Shown in pieces: positions 7,512 to 16,282 of a stretch of DNA of 64,000 bases. The translations under genes and the position numbers were made by a program. Origin of the DNA: Pseudoduganella aquatica (GTDB lineage Bacteria; Pseudomonadota; Gammaproteobacteria; Burkholderiales; Burkholderiaceae_D); the NCBI RefSeq assembly GCF_009857595.1, contig NZ_WWCU01000028.1, positions 22,926-86,925 of the forward strand, written 5' to 3'. Numbering within the stretch: position 1 is the stretch's first letter; every line of letters begins with the position of its first letter. Below the pieces are notes generated by a model. The model ran no database searches and was not told the origin of the DNA. It saw nothing but the letters and a program-made list of their open reading frames with translations.

Positions 7512-9398
7512 TTAGATGCACTTCACTTCGGTGGAAGGTGATAACAACTTGAAAATCTGTTCGACGTTGATCTTGACAGCACTGTCCTTGAAGCCCGCAT
7601 CGCGAAACACCACACGTAGGGGTTGATGCTTCGCGAGTTCCTTGACGAAGCTTTCATCGATGCCGCTATGTGCATCGAAGCATGCGACCAATGCATTGCC
7701 ATCTACGAAAAAGACTTCCTTACCTTGGATGGTCTGCTGGGAAATAGGCAAGGCCAAATCCACTCCCCAATCCAGCATCACTTGGAAAAGTAAATCATCC
7801 GCAGTTCGATCATTTTTAATGTTGTCCACGAATAGATCTAAATTCGCCTTATCGAATCCATCAGGCACATAATAAATGTCGGCCATGTTCGATGTATCGA
7901 TCTTCAGAACCCGGAAGCCAACGTCTTTTTTTATCAAGCCACCACTAGCTTCTTTTAGTAGCGCCTTTCCAGAGCGCCGAATTCTCTCTTTGCTAATTTC
8001 TGCGATATTTCTGTACCCAGCTTTCATGGCATCGGATTTCTCATCACATGGCTCAGGCAACTGCACAAGAATAAATCTAACAGATTTCCCGGTTTCGATA
8101 GAATAGGAGATTGCGGCGTCGGCTGTAGTTGCTGACCCAGCAAAAAAGTCCATAACAATATCCCCATTACCAGGCTGAACAAGATCCATCATGTACTTTA
8201 TTAACTTCACTGGCTTAGGAGTTGGAAAAACGTCCTCCGGAATTAATTTAATGAGTTCATATTTAGCTTGTCTGTTATGCCCAGTTTTTTCCAGATCAAT
8301 CCAAAGCGTGGACGGAGGAAGTCCCTCCATGTCCGCCAAATACGTTCTTCTGCGGATGGATCTTTCATCACTAGTAAATCGGATTTCACCAGATGCAATT
8401 CTTTCTTGCATAGCCTCTTTCGACCATCTCCACCCATTTTTCGGTGGCGAGATCACGTTGCCGCTGGGAGAGATCAAGTCATAAATCAAATTTTCTCTAT
8501 AATTTGGCGAATTGAGAGGATTACCGTCAAAATACGCACCTCGTGGATCATTGTCGGGGTTCTTAAAGTGGCCTCTTTTTGAATCGTCGGATAACTTATG
8601 AGGCTGCCAGTTTGGGTTTTTTGCGTAAATAAGCGTGTGATTATGGTCAATTGAAAATCTCTTGGCGTCGTTGTTACTATTATCCTTTGATCGCCAAACC
8701 GCATTTGCAATAAAGCATGACTCGCCGAAAACCTCATCACAGATTTTTTTTAGATTCGCTTGCTCCCCGTCATCAATGCTAATGAAGATGACACCGTCAT
8801 CCGAGAGTAAATTTTTCGCTAGCCTTAATCTCGGATAAAGCATCGACATCCAATCAGAGTGAAATCGACCGCTCGCTTCAGTGTTAACAGTTAACCTATT
8901 GCCAGCCTCATCCTTCTGGTTTGATCGAACTAGAAAATCATCGGCGCTTTCTGAAAAATCGTCCTCATACACGAAGTCTTTTCCGGTGTTGTAAGGAGGA
9001 TCAATATAGATCATCCTGACCTTTCCGAGATAGGTTTCCTGTAATAATTTTAATGCCTCTAAGTTATCGCCCTCGATAAATATGTTATTTGTAGCATCAA
9101 AATCTACGCTTTCACTACGGCATGGGCGTAACGTTTTGGCAATGGGAGCGTTGGCAGTAAGTAAAGCCTCTCTTTTTCCTGGCCAACTCAGCTGGTAGCG
9201 TTCCTGCGGCCCCTCGGTAATCGACTCTGAAAGCTCTTGGCGCAACTGGTCGAAGTCCACAGCAAGCCTAACGTTCCCGTTTGCTCCCTTGGTTTCGGTC
9301 ACACAACCCGGAAACAGATCTCGAATGCGAGCGACGTTGTCTTGCGTTAGGTTGGGAGAATGCATTTTCAGTTTTTCCATATTCAAATTTTGGGCCAC
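7512..9398 (-). CDS. mod: Type III-like Mod subunit, N6-adenine DNA methyltransferase (beta class)
   Basis: This 628-aa protein has the AdoMet methylase motifs in the beta-class order: catalytic DPPYNTGKDF at 133-142, and the AdoMet-binding DFFAGSAT at 417-424. The region between them should hold the target-recognition domain. It would transfer methyl from AdoMet to N6 of adenine in one strand of the site shared with Res. The GTG at 9398 starts 6 bp after the DUF4391 stop codon and has only a weak ribosome-binding site; ATGs at 9383 and 9365 are alternatives. This gene is more AT-rich than the helicase gene, so the operon may be a composite. Confidence 0.9.
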   Translation of the reverse strand: MAQNLNMEKLKMHSPNLTQDNVARIRDLFPGCVTETKGANGNVRLAVDFDQLRQELSESITEGPQERYQLSWPGKREALLTANAPIAKTLRPCRSESVDFDATNNIFIEGDNLEALKLLQETYLGKVRMIYIDPPYNTGKDFVYEDDFSESADDFLVRSNQKDEAGNRLTVNTEASGRFHSDWMSMLYPRLRLAKNLLSDDGVIFISIDDGEQANLKKICDEVFGESCFIANAVWRSKDNSNNDAKRFSIDHNHTLIYAKNPNWQPHKLSDDSKRGHFKNPDNDPRGAYFDGNPLNSPNYRENLIYDLISPSGNVISPPKNGWRWSKEAMQERIASGEIRFTSDERSIRRRTYLADMEGLPPSTLWIDLEKTGHNRQAKYELIKLIPEDVFPTPKPVKLIKYMMDLVQPGNGDIVMDFFAGSATTADAAISYSIETGKSVRFILVQLPEPCDEKSDAMKAGYRNIAEISKERIRRSGKALLKEASGGLIKKDVGFRVLKIDTSNMADIYYVPDGFDKANLDLFVDNIKNDRTADDLLFQVMLDWGVDLALPISQQTIQGKEVFFVDGNALVACFDAHSGIDESFVKELAKHQPLRVVFRDAGFKDSAVKINVEQIFKLLSPSTEVKCI

Positions 9399-9404
9399 AT
9401 ACGT

Positions 9405-10094
9405 TCAGTGGCTCAGCTCCTCAAGTTCGTTGTTCAGTTGGCGCAAAGTAGCGTTAATTTCCACTTTGCGGTTGAATTGCTTTTCCTTCGCCAGCTTGGC
9501 ACGGATTTTCTCGATTTCACGCTGCTTGGCCCGCACGCCCTCCAAGCGCTCAACCAAGGCAGTAAAGCCCTCATGGGCACGGGGAGCCAGTGGAATCAGC
9601 CGCTGTAGCAAGGCTTCGTAGAGCCCGCCAAGATCCAGGACTACAGGCATGTCGCCGCGTTCAATGTCGGCAGGTATCCACGCAGTCGAAAAATAGTCGC
9701 TGACGACCCACTTACTAGCGTCTGCTTCGCTGGGGCGCTTGTGGGCGGCGATGACCTTGATTTTGCCCTCGTGCTCTAGCTCGAACACGATGGGAAATTG
9801 CACGGCTCCATCGATGCACTTCAGTACGTCGATGGACAGCTCTGCCGTCTTCAGAGTGACTCTGAAAACCTGTACTTCTGGGACGCCCGGCTTGGCCGGC
9901 AGATTTATAGTTTCTGGAGCAAGTTTGTAAAGCCACACGATCTGCTCGACCTGTTCTACGAACAGGTCTTTTAGGCGCGTGTTGGCCCCTGCGTGTGCGT
10001 AGATTTTGGTCTTGGGCAGGATGCGCCCATAGGTGGCCTGCTTAGGGTACTTGAGCAGAGTTGAATGCTTGGCCGAGGTCGCAACTCCGCTCAT
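9405..10094 (-). CDS. DUF4391 domain-containing protein
   Basis: This 229-aa protein is recognised as DUF4391 from its YGRILPKTKIYAHAG start and the IKVIAAHKRPSEAD block. The DUF is of unknown biochemical role. The last 60 residues (about 170-229) are charged and heptad-rich (REIEKIRAKLAKEKQFNRK), a likely coiled coil for partner binding. It overlaps the helicase stop by 4 bp (ATGA) and is followed 6 bp later by mod, so its product is probably made in proportion with both. The position suggests an adaptor between helicase and methylase/nuclease parts (inference). Confidence 0.8.
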   Translation of the reverse strand: MSGVATSAKHSTLLKYPKQATYGRILPKTKIYAHAGANTRLKDLFVEQVEQIVWLYKLAPETINLPAKPGVPEVQVFRVTLKTAELSIDVLKCIDGAVQFPIVFELEHEGKIKVIAAHKRPSEADASKWVVSDYFSTAWIPADIERGDMPVVLDLGGLYEALLQRLIPLAPRAHEGFTALVERLEGVRAKQREIEKIRAKLAKEKQFNRKVEINATLRQLNNELEELSH

Positions 10095-13000
10095 CCGCCC
10101 CCCTGAATTACGAGGAAAGTGATAAGTTCGAAGTCATCCAGGCCGCTAATGGTGTTGGTTAGCGCAGTGGTCTTGCCTCGGCTAAACAGGCTATCTAGGT
10201 CCTTTTCTTCCTTAACCTCGATCATGGAGCGAATAGTCTTGCTCAGCAATTCGGAGTAGAGCTGCATGTTCCTTCCGTCGCTTGTCTCCTTATTGAAGGA
10301 TTGACATGCGATGGAGATCGGCTCTGGCTGTCCCTTGCAGCCACTACGCACGAGGTCCAGCAGACGCTTGACCTCGCTGTGATCACTTATGACCTCGCCC
10401 TTTTGTCCAATGTAGACAAGGTAATAAGGGTGCAGCCGGTTGTGTTGGTTGACGTTGACCTCAGGGTTGCGGTTGCGTAGGGTGAAGATCACCCCTGGCT
10501 CCAAGCCTAAGCTGGCGTTGGCGGACACGACGGCATGCATACCGTTAGGCGCATGGTTGGGTTCGCCGTATGTCTTCACGTAGTTGAGTAAGTCCATGCG
10601 GAAGTCATTAAGCCCGAGGTCGGTGATCGACACACCTGTTTTCAGGTCCTCCAGTTCGATCACTTCTTCCTGCAAGCGGCGCAGCTGCTCTTTGCGGTAG
10701 CTAACATCATTGGCTTGTGCAGATAGTACGTTGTCGTCGCCGGTGGCCGTGACGTCTGCAATCATCATCCGGCTCTCAACTCGCTCTTTTAGGTTGATGT
10801 ACTCGTCGAGTGAGATGTCGGGCCAATAGTTCACCAACTGGATGCTGGCGTTGGGCGAGCCGATCCGATCAACGCGTCCGAATCGCTGAATGATGCGGAC
10901 CGGGTTCCAGTGAATGTCGTAGTTGATGAGGTAGTCGCAGTCCTGGAGGTTTTGGCCTTCGGAAATGCAGTCTGTGCCGATCAGCAGATCGATCTCAGCG
11001 GGCTCTTGGGGCAGCACCTGCGCCTTCGACTTGGAGCGCGGCGAGAACAACGTCAGCAGCTCTTGGAAGTCGTAGTTCTTCTTGAGCGTGGACTTGGGCG
11101 ACCCAGTGCCGGTGACCTTAGCGCTATGGAGTTGCTGCTGTGCCAGCAACTCCGGCGCAAGATTGGCATAGAGGTAATCGGCGGTGTCAGCGAAGGCCGT
11201 GAAGATGATGATCTTCTTGTTGCCCGGATTGATCGGGTTGACGATCTTTGCAAGCACGTGGGCCTTAAGGTGCTGAAGCTTGGCGTCGTCCTCTGGTGTG
11301 ACCTTGTTCATCGAAGCCAGCAAGCCATCGATGATCTCCAGATCGACACTGAGATCGTGCTCCCAAGAGGGTAGGTCCATATCGGCTAGGCTGATTTTGA
11401 CCTTGCCGCCGATCTCACCACCGTTCAGCATCGACAAATCATCATCTTCGGCGTCGAGGTTTTCCAGTACTTCGGAAAGATCGGCAACGTCTAGCCCACC
11501 GCCGCCTTCGTTGAAGCGGCGGATGGTCGCCAGCGTGTTGACATGATTCCCACGCAGCGCATGCAAGGTCAGCCTGAAGGACTCTATCGAGCTCTCCAGG
11601 CGCTTGAGCAGGTTCGTGGTCATCAGCGCTTGGAGGCCCTTCTCGCGTCCATATAGGCTGAGATTCTCTTTCTGGTCGCCCGATTGTGCGTTGTGGAGCT
11701 CGATGTACTTCTTTAATCGGCTTTGAAGGATGTAGGCTACTGGCGTGTAGACGCATAACTTCAGCAAGGAGAGCTGCTCGAAGATCTCGTTGAAGCCTAG
11801 TACGTCCGAGCGCTGCGTCAGCGGGGAATGGAAAGAGAGTGGCTTGCGGCGCTCTGGAAAACGCCCAATGTCCTTCGTATCGTAAAACGTCTGAATGTGC
11901 TTCCGGGAGCGCGCAATGGTCACGCTGTCCAGCAACTCGAAGAAATCGAAGTCGAGCGAATCCAAAATCGCACGAGCGGTGCGCTCCTCTGGCGCTAACT
12001 TCGACCACAAGGTGAAAGCGGCCTGTGCACCACGGAAGATCTCTTCCACACTCTTGCTGGTCTTAAGCTTCTTGCTGAGACTTTCGGAGTCACCCTCGTA
12101 GGCCAAGGCCAGCTGATTGCGAAGATCGGCAAAGCGGTTGTTGACCGGAGTGGCGGAGAGCATCAGCACTTTGGTCTTCACGCCCTCCTTGATGACCTTA
12201 TTCATCAGCTTCTGATAGCGCGTCTCCTTGTCCTTGTAGGCATCGTTGTTGCGGAAGTTGTGCGATTCGTCGATGACTACTAGATCGTAGTTACCCCAAT
12301 TGATACGGTTTAACGGTGTGCCAAATGACTCACCGCTGGTACGGCTGAGATCCGTGTGGCACAGAACGTCGTAATTGAATCGATCCTTGGCGAAGATATT
12401 GGTCTTAAGGTTGCGGTTGTAGTTGAGCCAGTTGTCCGCTAGCTTCTTGGGACAGAGGACCAAGACGGAACGGTTCCGCAGCTCATAGTACTTAATCACT
12501 GCCAGCGCGGTAAAGGTCTTGCCCAAGCCGACACTATCGGCGAGGATGCAGCCGCTGTAAGTCTCTAGCTTGTTGATAATGCCGGTGGCCGCGTCCTTCT
12601 GGTAGTTGAAGAGCTTTTGCCAAATCAACGTATCTTGGTAGCCAGTGCGATCATTAGGCAAAACGTCTTCATCAATATCATCAAGGAACTCACTGAAGAT
12701 GTTGTAGAGCATCAGGAAGTAGATGCTCTCCGGGGAATTCTCTTGGTAGACCGAGGCAATGTGGTCGCAAATTTCCTGCGTGACGTCCTCCAGCTTTTCA
12801 GGATCGCTCCAAATCTGCTCGAACAAACTAAGGTACGTGGCCGCAAAGGCCGGCTCGTCCATCTTGTTGACGAGGTTCGACACTGCGTTACCCGGCTGGT
12901 AACCCAAATCAACCGCCGTGAAACCGTGCAGCGGCATGTAAGCGGTGCCACCGCTCTCGCCCGTGATGTCACCGGGAGTCTGAACACAGGCGAATTGCTG

Positions 13001-13381
13001 CATAGGAGCTCTAGTCCGGTTGCTCTTGAAACGAGCCTTCCGTCGCATCCAGTCAGCACACTCTTTAGCGATCGCACGCTGGGTCAGCTGATTTCGCAGC
13101 TGGATTTCGAACTCACTGCCGTAAAGACTGCGTTCACGGTCCATCTTTGGTATGTGAAATTCTCGACGCTCCTTGCGAATTTTGTCGGTTACTTCATTGG
13201 CAATAAAAGTCGGCGATGTAAAGATGAAGGTCATCTCTTCGATCTTCTCCAATTCCGCCTTCAGGGCTTCAAATGCGTACATGGAAAAGCAGGATGCGGC
13301 GATCTTCACGCGCGCCCCCGGCTTGAGGTTTTGCTTCAGGTCATCACCGAGGAGGCGACTGATGTTGTCAATGAGTTCCAT
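10091..13381 (-). CDS. SNF2/DEAD-type helicase with degenerate phospholipase D-like N-terminal domain
   Basis: This 1096-aa superfamily 2 helicase has Walker A ADSVGLGKT (281-289), Walker B DESH (371-374), motif III SATPVNN and motif VI QRFGRVDRIGS in the second RecA lobe. An insert-rich stretch lies between the two lobes. Residues 1-210 resemble the PLD-like domain found ahead of such helicases, but the HxK motif is missing where expected (MPLHGFTAVDLG), so nuclease activity there is unlikely. Similar helicases act in DISARM-like and other restriction-linked defence loci. It starts 14 bp inside the upstream RHH gene and overlaps the DUF4391 gene by 4 bp. A system-specific name cannot be given from sequence alone. 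Confidence 0.85.
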   Translation of the reverse strand: MELIDNISRLLGDDLKQNLKPGARVKIAASCFSMYAFEALKAELEKIEEMTFIFTSPTFIANEVTDKIRKERREFHIPKMDRERSLYGSEFEIQLRNQLTQRAIAKECADWMRRKARFKSNRTRAPMQQFACVQTPGDITGESGGTAYMPLHGFTAVDLGYQPGNAVSNLVNKMDEPAFAATYLSLFEQIWSDPEKLEDVTQEICDHIASVYQENSPESIYFLMLYNIFSEFLDDIDEDVLPNDRTGYQDTLIWQKLFNYQKDAATGIINKLETYSGCILADSVGLGKTFTALAVIKYYELRNRSVLVLCPKKLADNWLNYNRNLKTNIFAKDRFNYDVLCHTDLSRTSGESFGTPLNRINWGNYDLVVIDESHNFRNNDAYKDKETRYQKLMNKVIKEGVKTKVLMLSATPVNNRFADLRNQLALAYEGDSESLSKKLKTSKSVEEIFRGAQAAFTLWSKLAPEERTARAILDSLDFDFFELLDSVTIARSRKHIQTFYDTKDIGRFPERRKPLSFHSPLTQRSDVLGFNEIFEQLSLLKLCVYTPVAYILQSRLKKYIELHNAQSGDQKENLSLYGREKGLQALMTTNLLKRLESSIESFRLTLHALRGNHVNTLATIRRFNEGGGGLDVADLSEVLENLDAEDDDLSMLNGGEIGGKVKISLADMDLPSWEHDLSVDLEIIDGLLASMNKVTPEDDAKLQHLKAHVLAKIVNPINPGNKKIIIFTAFADTADYLYANLAPELLAQQQLHSAKVTGTGSPKSTLKKNYDFQELLTLFSPRSKSKAQVLPQEPAEIDLLIGTDCISEGQNLQDCDYLINYDIHWNPVRIIQRFGRVDRIGSPNASIQLVNYWPDISLDEYINLKERVESRMMIADVTATGDDNVLSAQANDVSYRKEQLRRLQEEVIELEDLKTGVSITDLGLNDFRMDLLNYVKTYGEPNHAPNGMHAVVSANASLGLEPGVIFTLRNRNPEVNVNQHNRLHPYYLVYIGQKGEVISDHSEVKRLLDLVRSGCKGQPEPISIACQSFNKETSDGRNMQLYSELLSKTIRSMIEVKEEKDLDSLFSRGKTTALTNTISGLDDFELITFLVIQGGG

Positions 13382-13568
13382 TGGCTACCTTTTGTTTCTT
13401 CTGTTCCTCAGCTCCCGCTACCAGGCCATGCTCGTGTGCGTACTTCAGAATCAGGACCTCAACCATCGATGCAATCGAGCGGTGTTCCTTTTCTGCTGCG
13501 ATTCGCAAAAGTTGTTTGACCTCCGCCGAAGTTCGAATCGAGAGAGTTTCGTCTTTAAGACGTTTCAT
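13368..13568 (-). CDS. Small ribbon-helix-helix-like protein, first gene of the defence operon
   Basis: This 66-aa protein, MKRLKDETLSIRTSAEVKQL..., has the beta-strand/helix/helix layout of MetJ/Arc-type DNA-binding proteins (LSIRTSAEVKQLLRIAA, then HRSIASMVEVLILKYA). The charged tail ends KKQKVANGTH. The ATG at 13568 has an AGGATG ribosome-binding site. A start 30 bp further up is possible but would precede the family's usual N-terminus. As the first, overlapping gene of the operon it is a good candidate autoregulator. Two CAAATGT direct repeats 11 bp apart lie just upstream (13585-13602). Confidence 0.7.
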   Translation of the reverse strand: MKRLKDETLSIRTSAEVKQLLRIAAEKEHRSIASMVEVLILKYAHEHGLVAGAEEQKKQKVANGTH

Positions 13569-13584
13569 AAAAGCATCCTGATAC

Positions 13585-13602
13585 CAAATGTGCTGCAAAT
13601 GT
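13585..13602 (-). promoter_or_regulatory. Possible operator of the RHH regulator (two CAAATGT direct repeats)
   Basis: CAAATGT occurs at 13585-13591 and 13596-13602, 11 bp apart start to start, 17 bp upstream of the first start codon of the operon. Ribbon-helix-helix dimers often bind such tandem half-sites about one helical turn apart. Confidence 0.35.
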
Positions 13603-14046
13603 ACTGCGTTTTTGTCTTTTTGACCAGCATTAGTTGTGTTGCAGCGTCCCTGTAGTCAACAGGCAGGAGAGGCGCAACTCTGAAAGCGTAAATAAACCTA
13701 GGAATGCCGCGCTGGGTCACCAAACTGGCTACGCGCGGACTGCCGCTTCGACCTTGGCACTTTGCAAACGTCAAGGAGGAACTATCTCGTTCATGGGCGA
13801 GTTTCGGACATTTCAGTTTTATATAGCTGCGGAGTTCGCAGATTTGCTCAGCCTTGCGAATCTGCTGCAGTTTCCTGCATATATCATTTTGATGGTTGTC
13901 TCCGACCAAACCCCGGCCTCAACAGGTCTTGGCATTCTTATTTATGACTACACAGCAAAGGCACACCTTCAATGACGAACATGACGGCCAACCCAACTTG
14001 GCAATGGTCCGGCAAGTGGTATCGCGGCACAACCAACTCCCAGCGC
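13603..14046. other. Intergenic between divergent island genes; no gene supported
   Basis: Open frames on both strands here lack ribosome-binding sites and protein-like composition. The segment probably holds the leftward promoter of the defence operon and a rightward promoter for the gene at 14047. Confidence 0.5.
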
Positions 14047-14604
14047 ATGAAGCGCCTGAAATTCGGCATTGCGTCCGTAGGCATTCTGCTCGCTTCGATG
14101 TCAAACCCAGTACTTGCGGCGCAGGACTGCGGCGCCTATATCCCCGCCATCAACAGGCAGTTGGCTAGCTATTTGGCTACTGTCGGCCCCCGTGGGATGA
14201 AAAACGTAAGCCTGGATGAATTCGGGAACGCGGTAGATCCAATGTGGGGCCGACCGATCGTGAAGCTCGACACCTACGTCTTGCCAGATGCGATCAGCAA
14301 GAAGCTCTCCTACCGCTTCACCGACGCCGCCACCAAAGGCGTGCGCACCGCCAACGGACGCACGGTGTGCTCCTTCAACTACGAAGCCAATGACGGTTTC
14401 AAGACGGAAAAAGGCTACGCCAACTTCGATGTTGAGCCATCGTCGAAGACAACCGAGATAATTATGTTCGTCAGCCCCGGAGAGGCAAAAAGTGGCATCA
14501 AGTTCACGCCGGAGGGCTTCGCCCAGATGATCATCAATTCGGCCATACGCAAATCTCTGGCGAGCGACCCTCAATACAAAGGGAAGTTCAATGTGGTCTT
14601 CTAA
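14047..14604 (+). CDS. Secreted protein of unknown function (185 aa)
   Basis: I do not recognise this protein. The start MKRLKFGIASVGILLASMSNPVLAA is a Sec signal peptide cleaved near LAA. The frame is open upstream to an ATG at 13972, but that form would put 25 residues ahead of the signal. The predicted mature protein is about 160 aa and has two cysteines (QDCGAY and RTVCSF) that could pair. It contains Tyr/Phe-rich strand-like segments such as VCSFNYEANDG. No ribosome-binding site is obvious. It is followed by a strong terminator, so it is probably a single-gene unit. Confidence 0.55.
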   Translation: MKRLKFGIASVGILLASMSNPVLAAQDCGAYIPAINRQLASYLATVGPRGMKNVSLDEFGNAVDPMWGRPIVKLDTYVLPDAISKKLSYRFTDAATKGVRTANGRTVCSFNYEANDGFKTEKGYANFDVEPSSKTTEIIMFVSPGEAKSGIKFTPEGFAQMIINSAIRKSLASDPQYKGKFNVVF

Positions 14605-14645
14605 CCCTAAAGGATAGGGCCAAGGCCCCATCAAGAAAGCCCACT

Positions 14646-14680
14646 AAAGCCCGAATGGATTCCGCCATTCGGGCTTTTTC
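14646..14680 (+). terminator. Rho-independent terminator
   Basis: AAAGCCCGAATGG / CCATTCGGGCTTT with an ATTCCG loop, then TTC. Confidence 0.85.
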
Positions 14681-14697
14681 TATTACCGAGGCACCGA

Positions 14698-14853
14698 ATG
14701 AAGAAAACGAATCTGCCCCTCACCATCATCCCCCAACAAATCGCCATTCACAAAGCAGTACGCGCAATCGGTTCCAGCGCCCGGGGTAAGCCAACCAAAC
14801 CCAAGCGCATCACCACACTCGACCTCAATATCTCACTGAAATACCGCCGCTAG
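14698..14853 (+). CDS. Small basic hypothetical protein (51 aa)
   Basis: This short frame starts ATG AAG AAA and ends KYRR. The product is strongly basic in its second half (SARGKPTKPKRITT), has no signal peptide and no cysteine. It lies 25 bp upstream of the 179-aa unknown gene, just after a terminator, so it may be the first gene of the 14698-16282 group. Support is only positional plus a plausible composition; it could be a chance frame. Confidence 0.35.
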   Translation: MKKTNLPLTIIPQQIAIHKAVRAIGSSARGKPTKPKRITTLDLNISLKYRR

Positions 14854-14878
14854 TACTCCCCTACAGAAAGGAATTTCC

Positions 14879-15418
14879 ATGAACGCAAAGGCCACTAAAC
14901 CGAACAGCGACAGTTCCGAACAAGTCGCAGGAGCAGCAGACAGCATCAGCGTGCCGTACTGGTTGCTCAAGGAAGGACGGTGCAAGAAGCTCGGCAAGCA
15001 TGCCGAAGGCGGCATCAAGTACCAGATTCTCGCAAGCGACGACAGGACGTCCCTGTACATCCGCATTACTGAGAATGAGGGCGGCGGCTACTTCAGCAAG
15101 GAACTCGTCCCATTCGACCGAATCGTCCAGTGCATTGAGAAGTGCGAGGCCGGGATGCCATTCCCATCCAAAACGCTGGCAGCGGCCTATGCCTCTCGCT
15201 CTTCGAATAACTCGGGCTTCATCGCAGCGGTCCTGCGCAAAGAGGTCGTACTCGATGCCGCAAAAGATGTCGAAACTCAGCACGTTGTCGCGGTAGAACC
15301 CTCCATCTGGAAGAGTGCCACCTTATCTTCGCAAGGCACAAAAATCGAGATCACGACTCCGCTCGCCACATCCTCCGATTCCACCAAGAAGACGCTTTCT
15401 TTACCCGTCAAAACCTAA
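14879..15418 (+). CDS. Hypothetical protein (179 aa), partner of the radical SAM gene
   Basis: I do not recognise this protein. It begins MNAKATKPNSDSSEQ after a GAAAGGAA ribosome-binding site. The central block (about 25-115) appears globular: VPYWLLKEGRCKKLG, LYIRITENEGGGYFSKE. The C-terminal 45 residues are Ser/Thr-rich and probably disordered. There is no signal peptide. It ends only 6 bp before the radical SAM gene on the same strand, which argues for a shared transcript and possibly for being its substrate or partner (inference). Confidence 0.6.
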   Translation: MNAKATKPNSDSSEQVAGAADSISVPYWLLKEGRCKKLGKHAEGGIKYQILASDDRTSLYIRITENEGGGYFSKELVPFDRIVQCIEKCEAGMPFPSKTLAAAYASRSSNNSGFIAAVLRKEVVLDAAKDVETQHVVAVEPSIWKSATLSSQGTKIEITTPLATSSDSTKKTLSLPVKT

Positions 15419-15424
15419 TCCCAC

Positions 15425-16282
15425 ATGCAAAACGCCCCCAACCATTCGATTCTCATAAACTGGAAGAAGCATGGCTTCGGCTGCGCGAAGACCTGCACCT
15501 ACTGCTCGTGGAGGGGATCGCCGCATCTTCCACACGGCGCTCAAGAGCAGGATGCCGTATCCAAGTTCATCGATCAATGTAATAAATCGTTTATAACGAT
15601 TAGCGGTGGCGCTGACCCGCTCTACAAGCTCGATGAGAACCGTAGCGCCTTGCTGAGCATGATAGACACCATCAAGGCACACGGCCTTCACACCCGCATC
15701 ATCACGCGTGAGGTGGCGGCCATCGCTAGCCTGAAAGGCCATGTACAGCAGGTGTCGATCTCGCTCGATCAGGAGGTGATGAGCGAGATCGAGCGCTACC
15801 GTTCCGAATGGCGCTACTTGGAAGTGGAGTACTCTTTGGTCCTGCCCCCAGTGCCACAAGCGACGCTACAGCGGTTGATGCCGCAGTACGCACACCTCCA
15901 GCGCAAGCTGGGTGGTCGGCTACTGCTTCGTGAGAATCTGAATAGCCTGTTCCCCGTTGTTCCCGCAGCTCTCACTTCGGGCCATCGTGGATTGGTCTTC
16001 GTGCCGAAGAAGTTGTGTTTGCAAAGCCGGTACTTGCTGACGCGAGAATTCTGGGGCCACGAAATCATCCAGGATGCCCAGCCGCTAATGCGGCGCCTCA
16101 TGTCCTGTCAAGACGCCTACCTGTTCGGAGGCGTTGTGAAGCACCTGTTGGCCCCTGAAATACACACCGAGATTCAGGACATTGACCTCATCGCCACAAG
16201 CGACGAGGTCATGACATTGCTGGAAGAGCCCCCTGTGTCAGACTACTTGTCGGGTAATTCAATCGGTTTGATTGAAACTTGA
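15425..16282 (+). pseudogene. Radical SAM protein with C-terminal nucleotidyltransferase-like domain, 3' end replaced by IS3 element
   Basis: The frame gives 285 aa, of which 271 are native and the last 14 come from the IS end. C20, C24 and C27 in GCAKTCTYCSWRG form the CxxxCxxC motif that binds the 4Fe-4S cluster of radical SAM enzymes; SGGADPLY (60-67) fits the AdoMet-contacting GG motif. Residues 230-260 (AYLFGGVVKHLL then QDIDLIATSDEV) match the GG...DxD start of polymerase-beta-like (poly(A)/CCA-adding type) nucleotidyltransferases. That fusion is unusual. The NT domain breaks off shortly after the DxD, so the gene is probably inactive now. The substrate is unknown. Confidence 0.65.

Noticed and set aside
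13634..13975. Possible proteins on either strand in the gap upstream of the defence operon
   Set aside because: Frames on both strands overlap each other, lack ribosome-binding sites and have no protein-like features.
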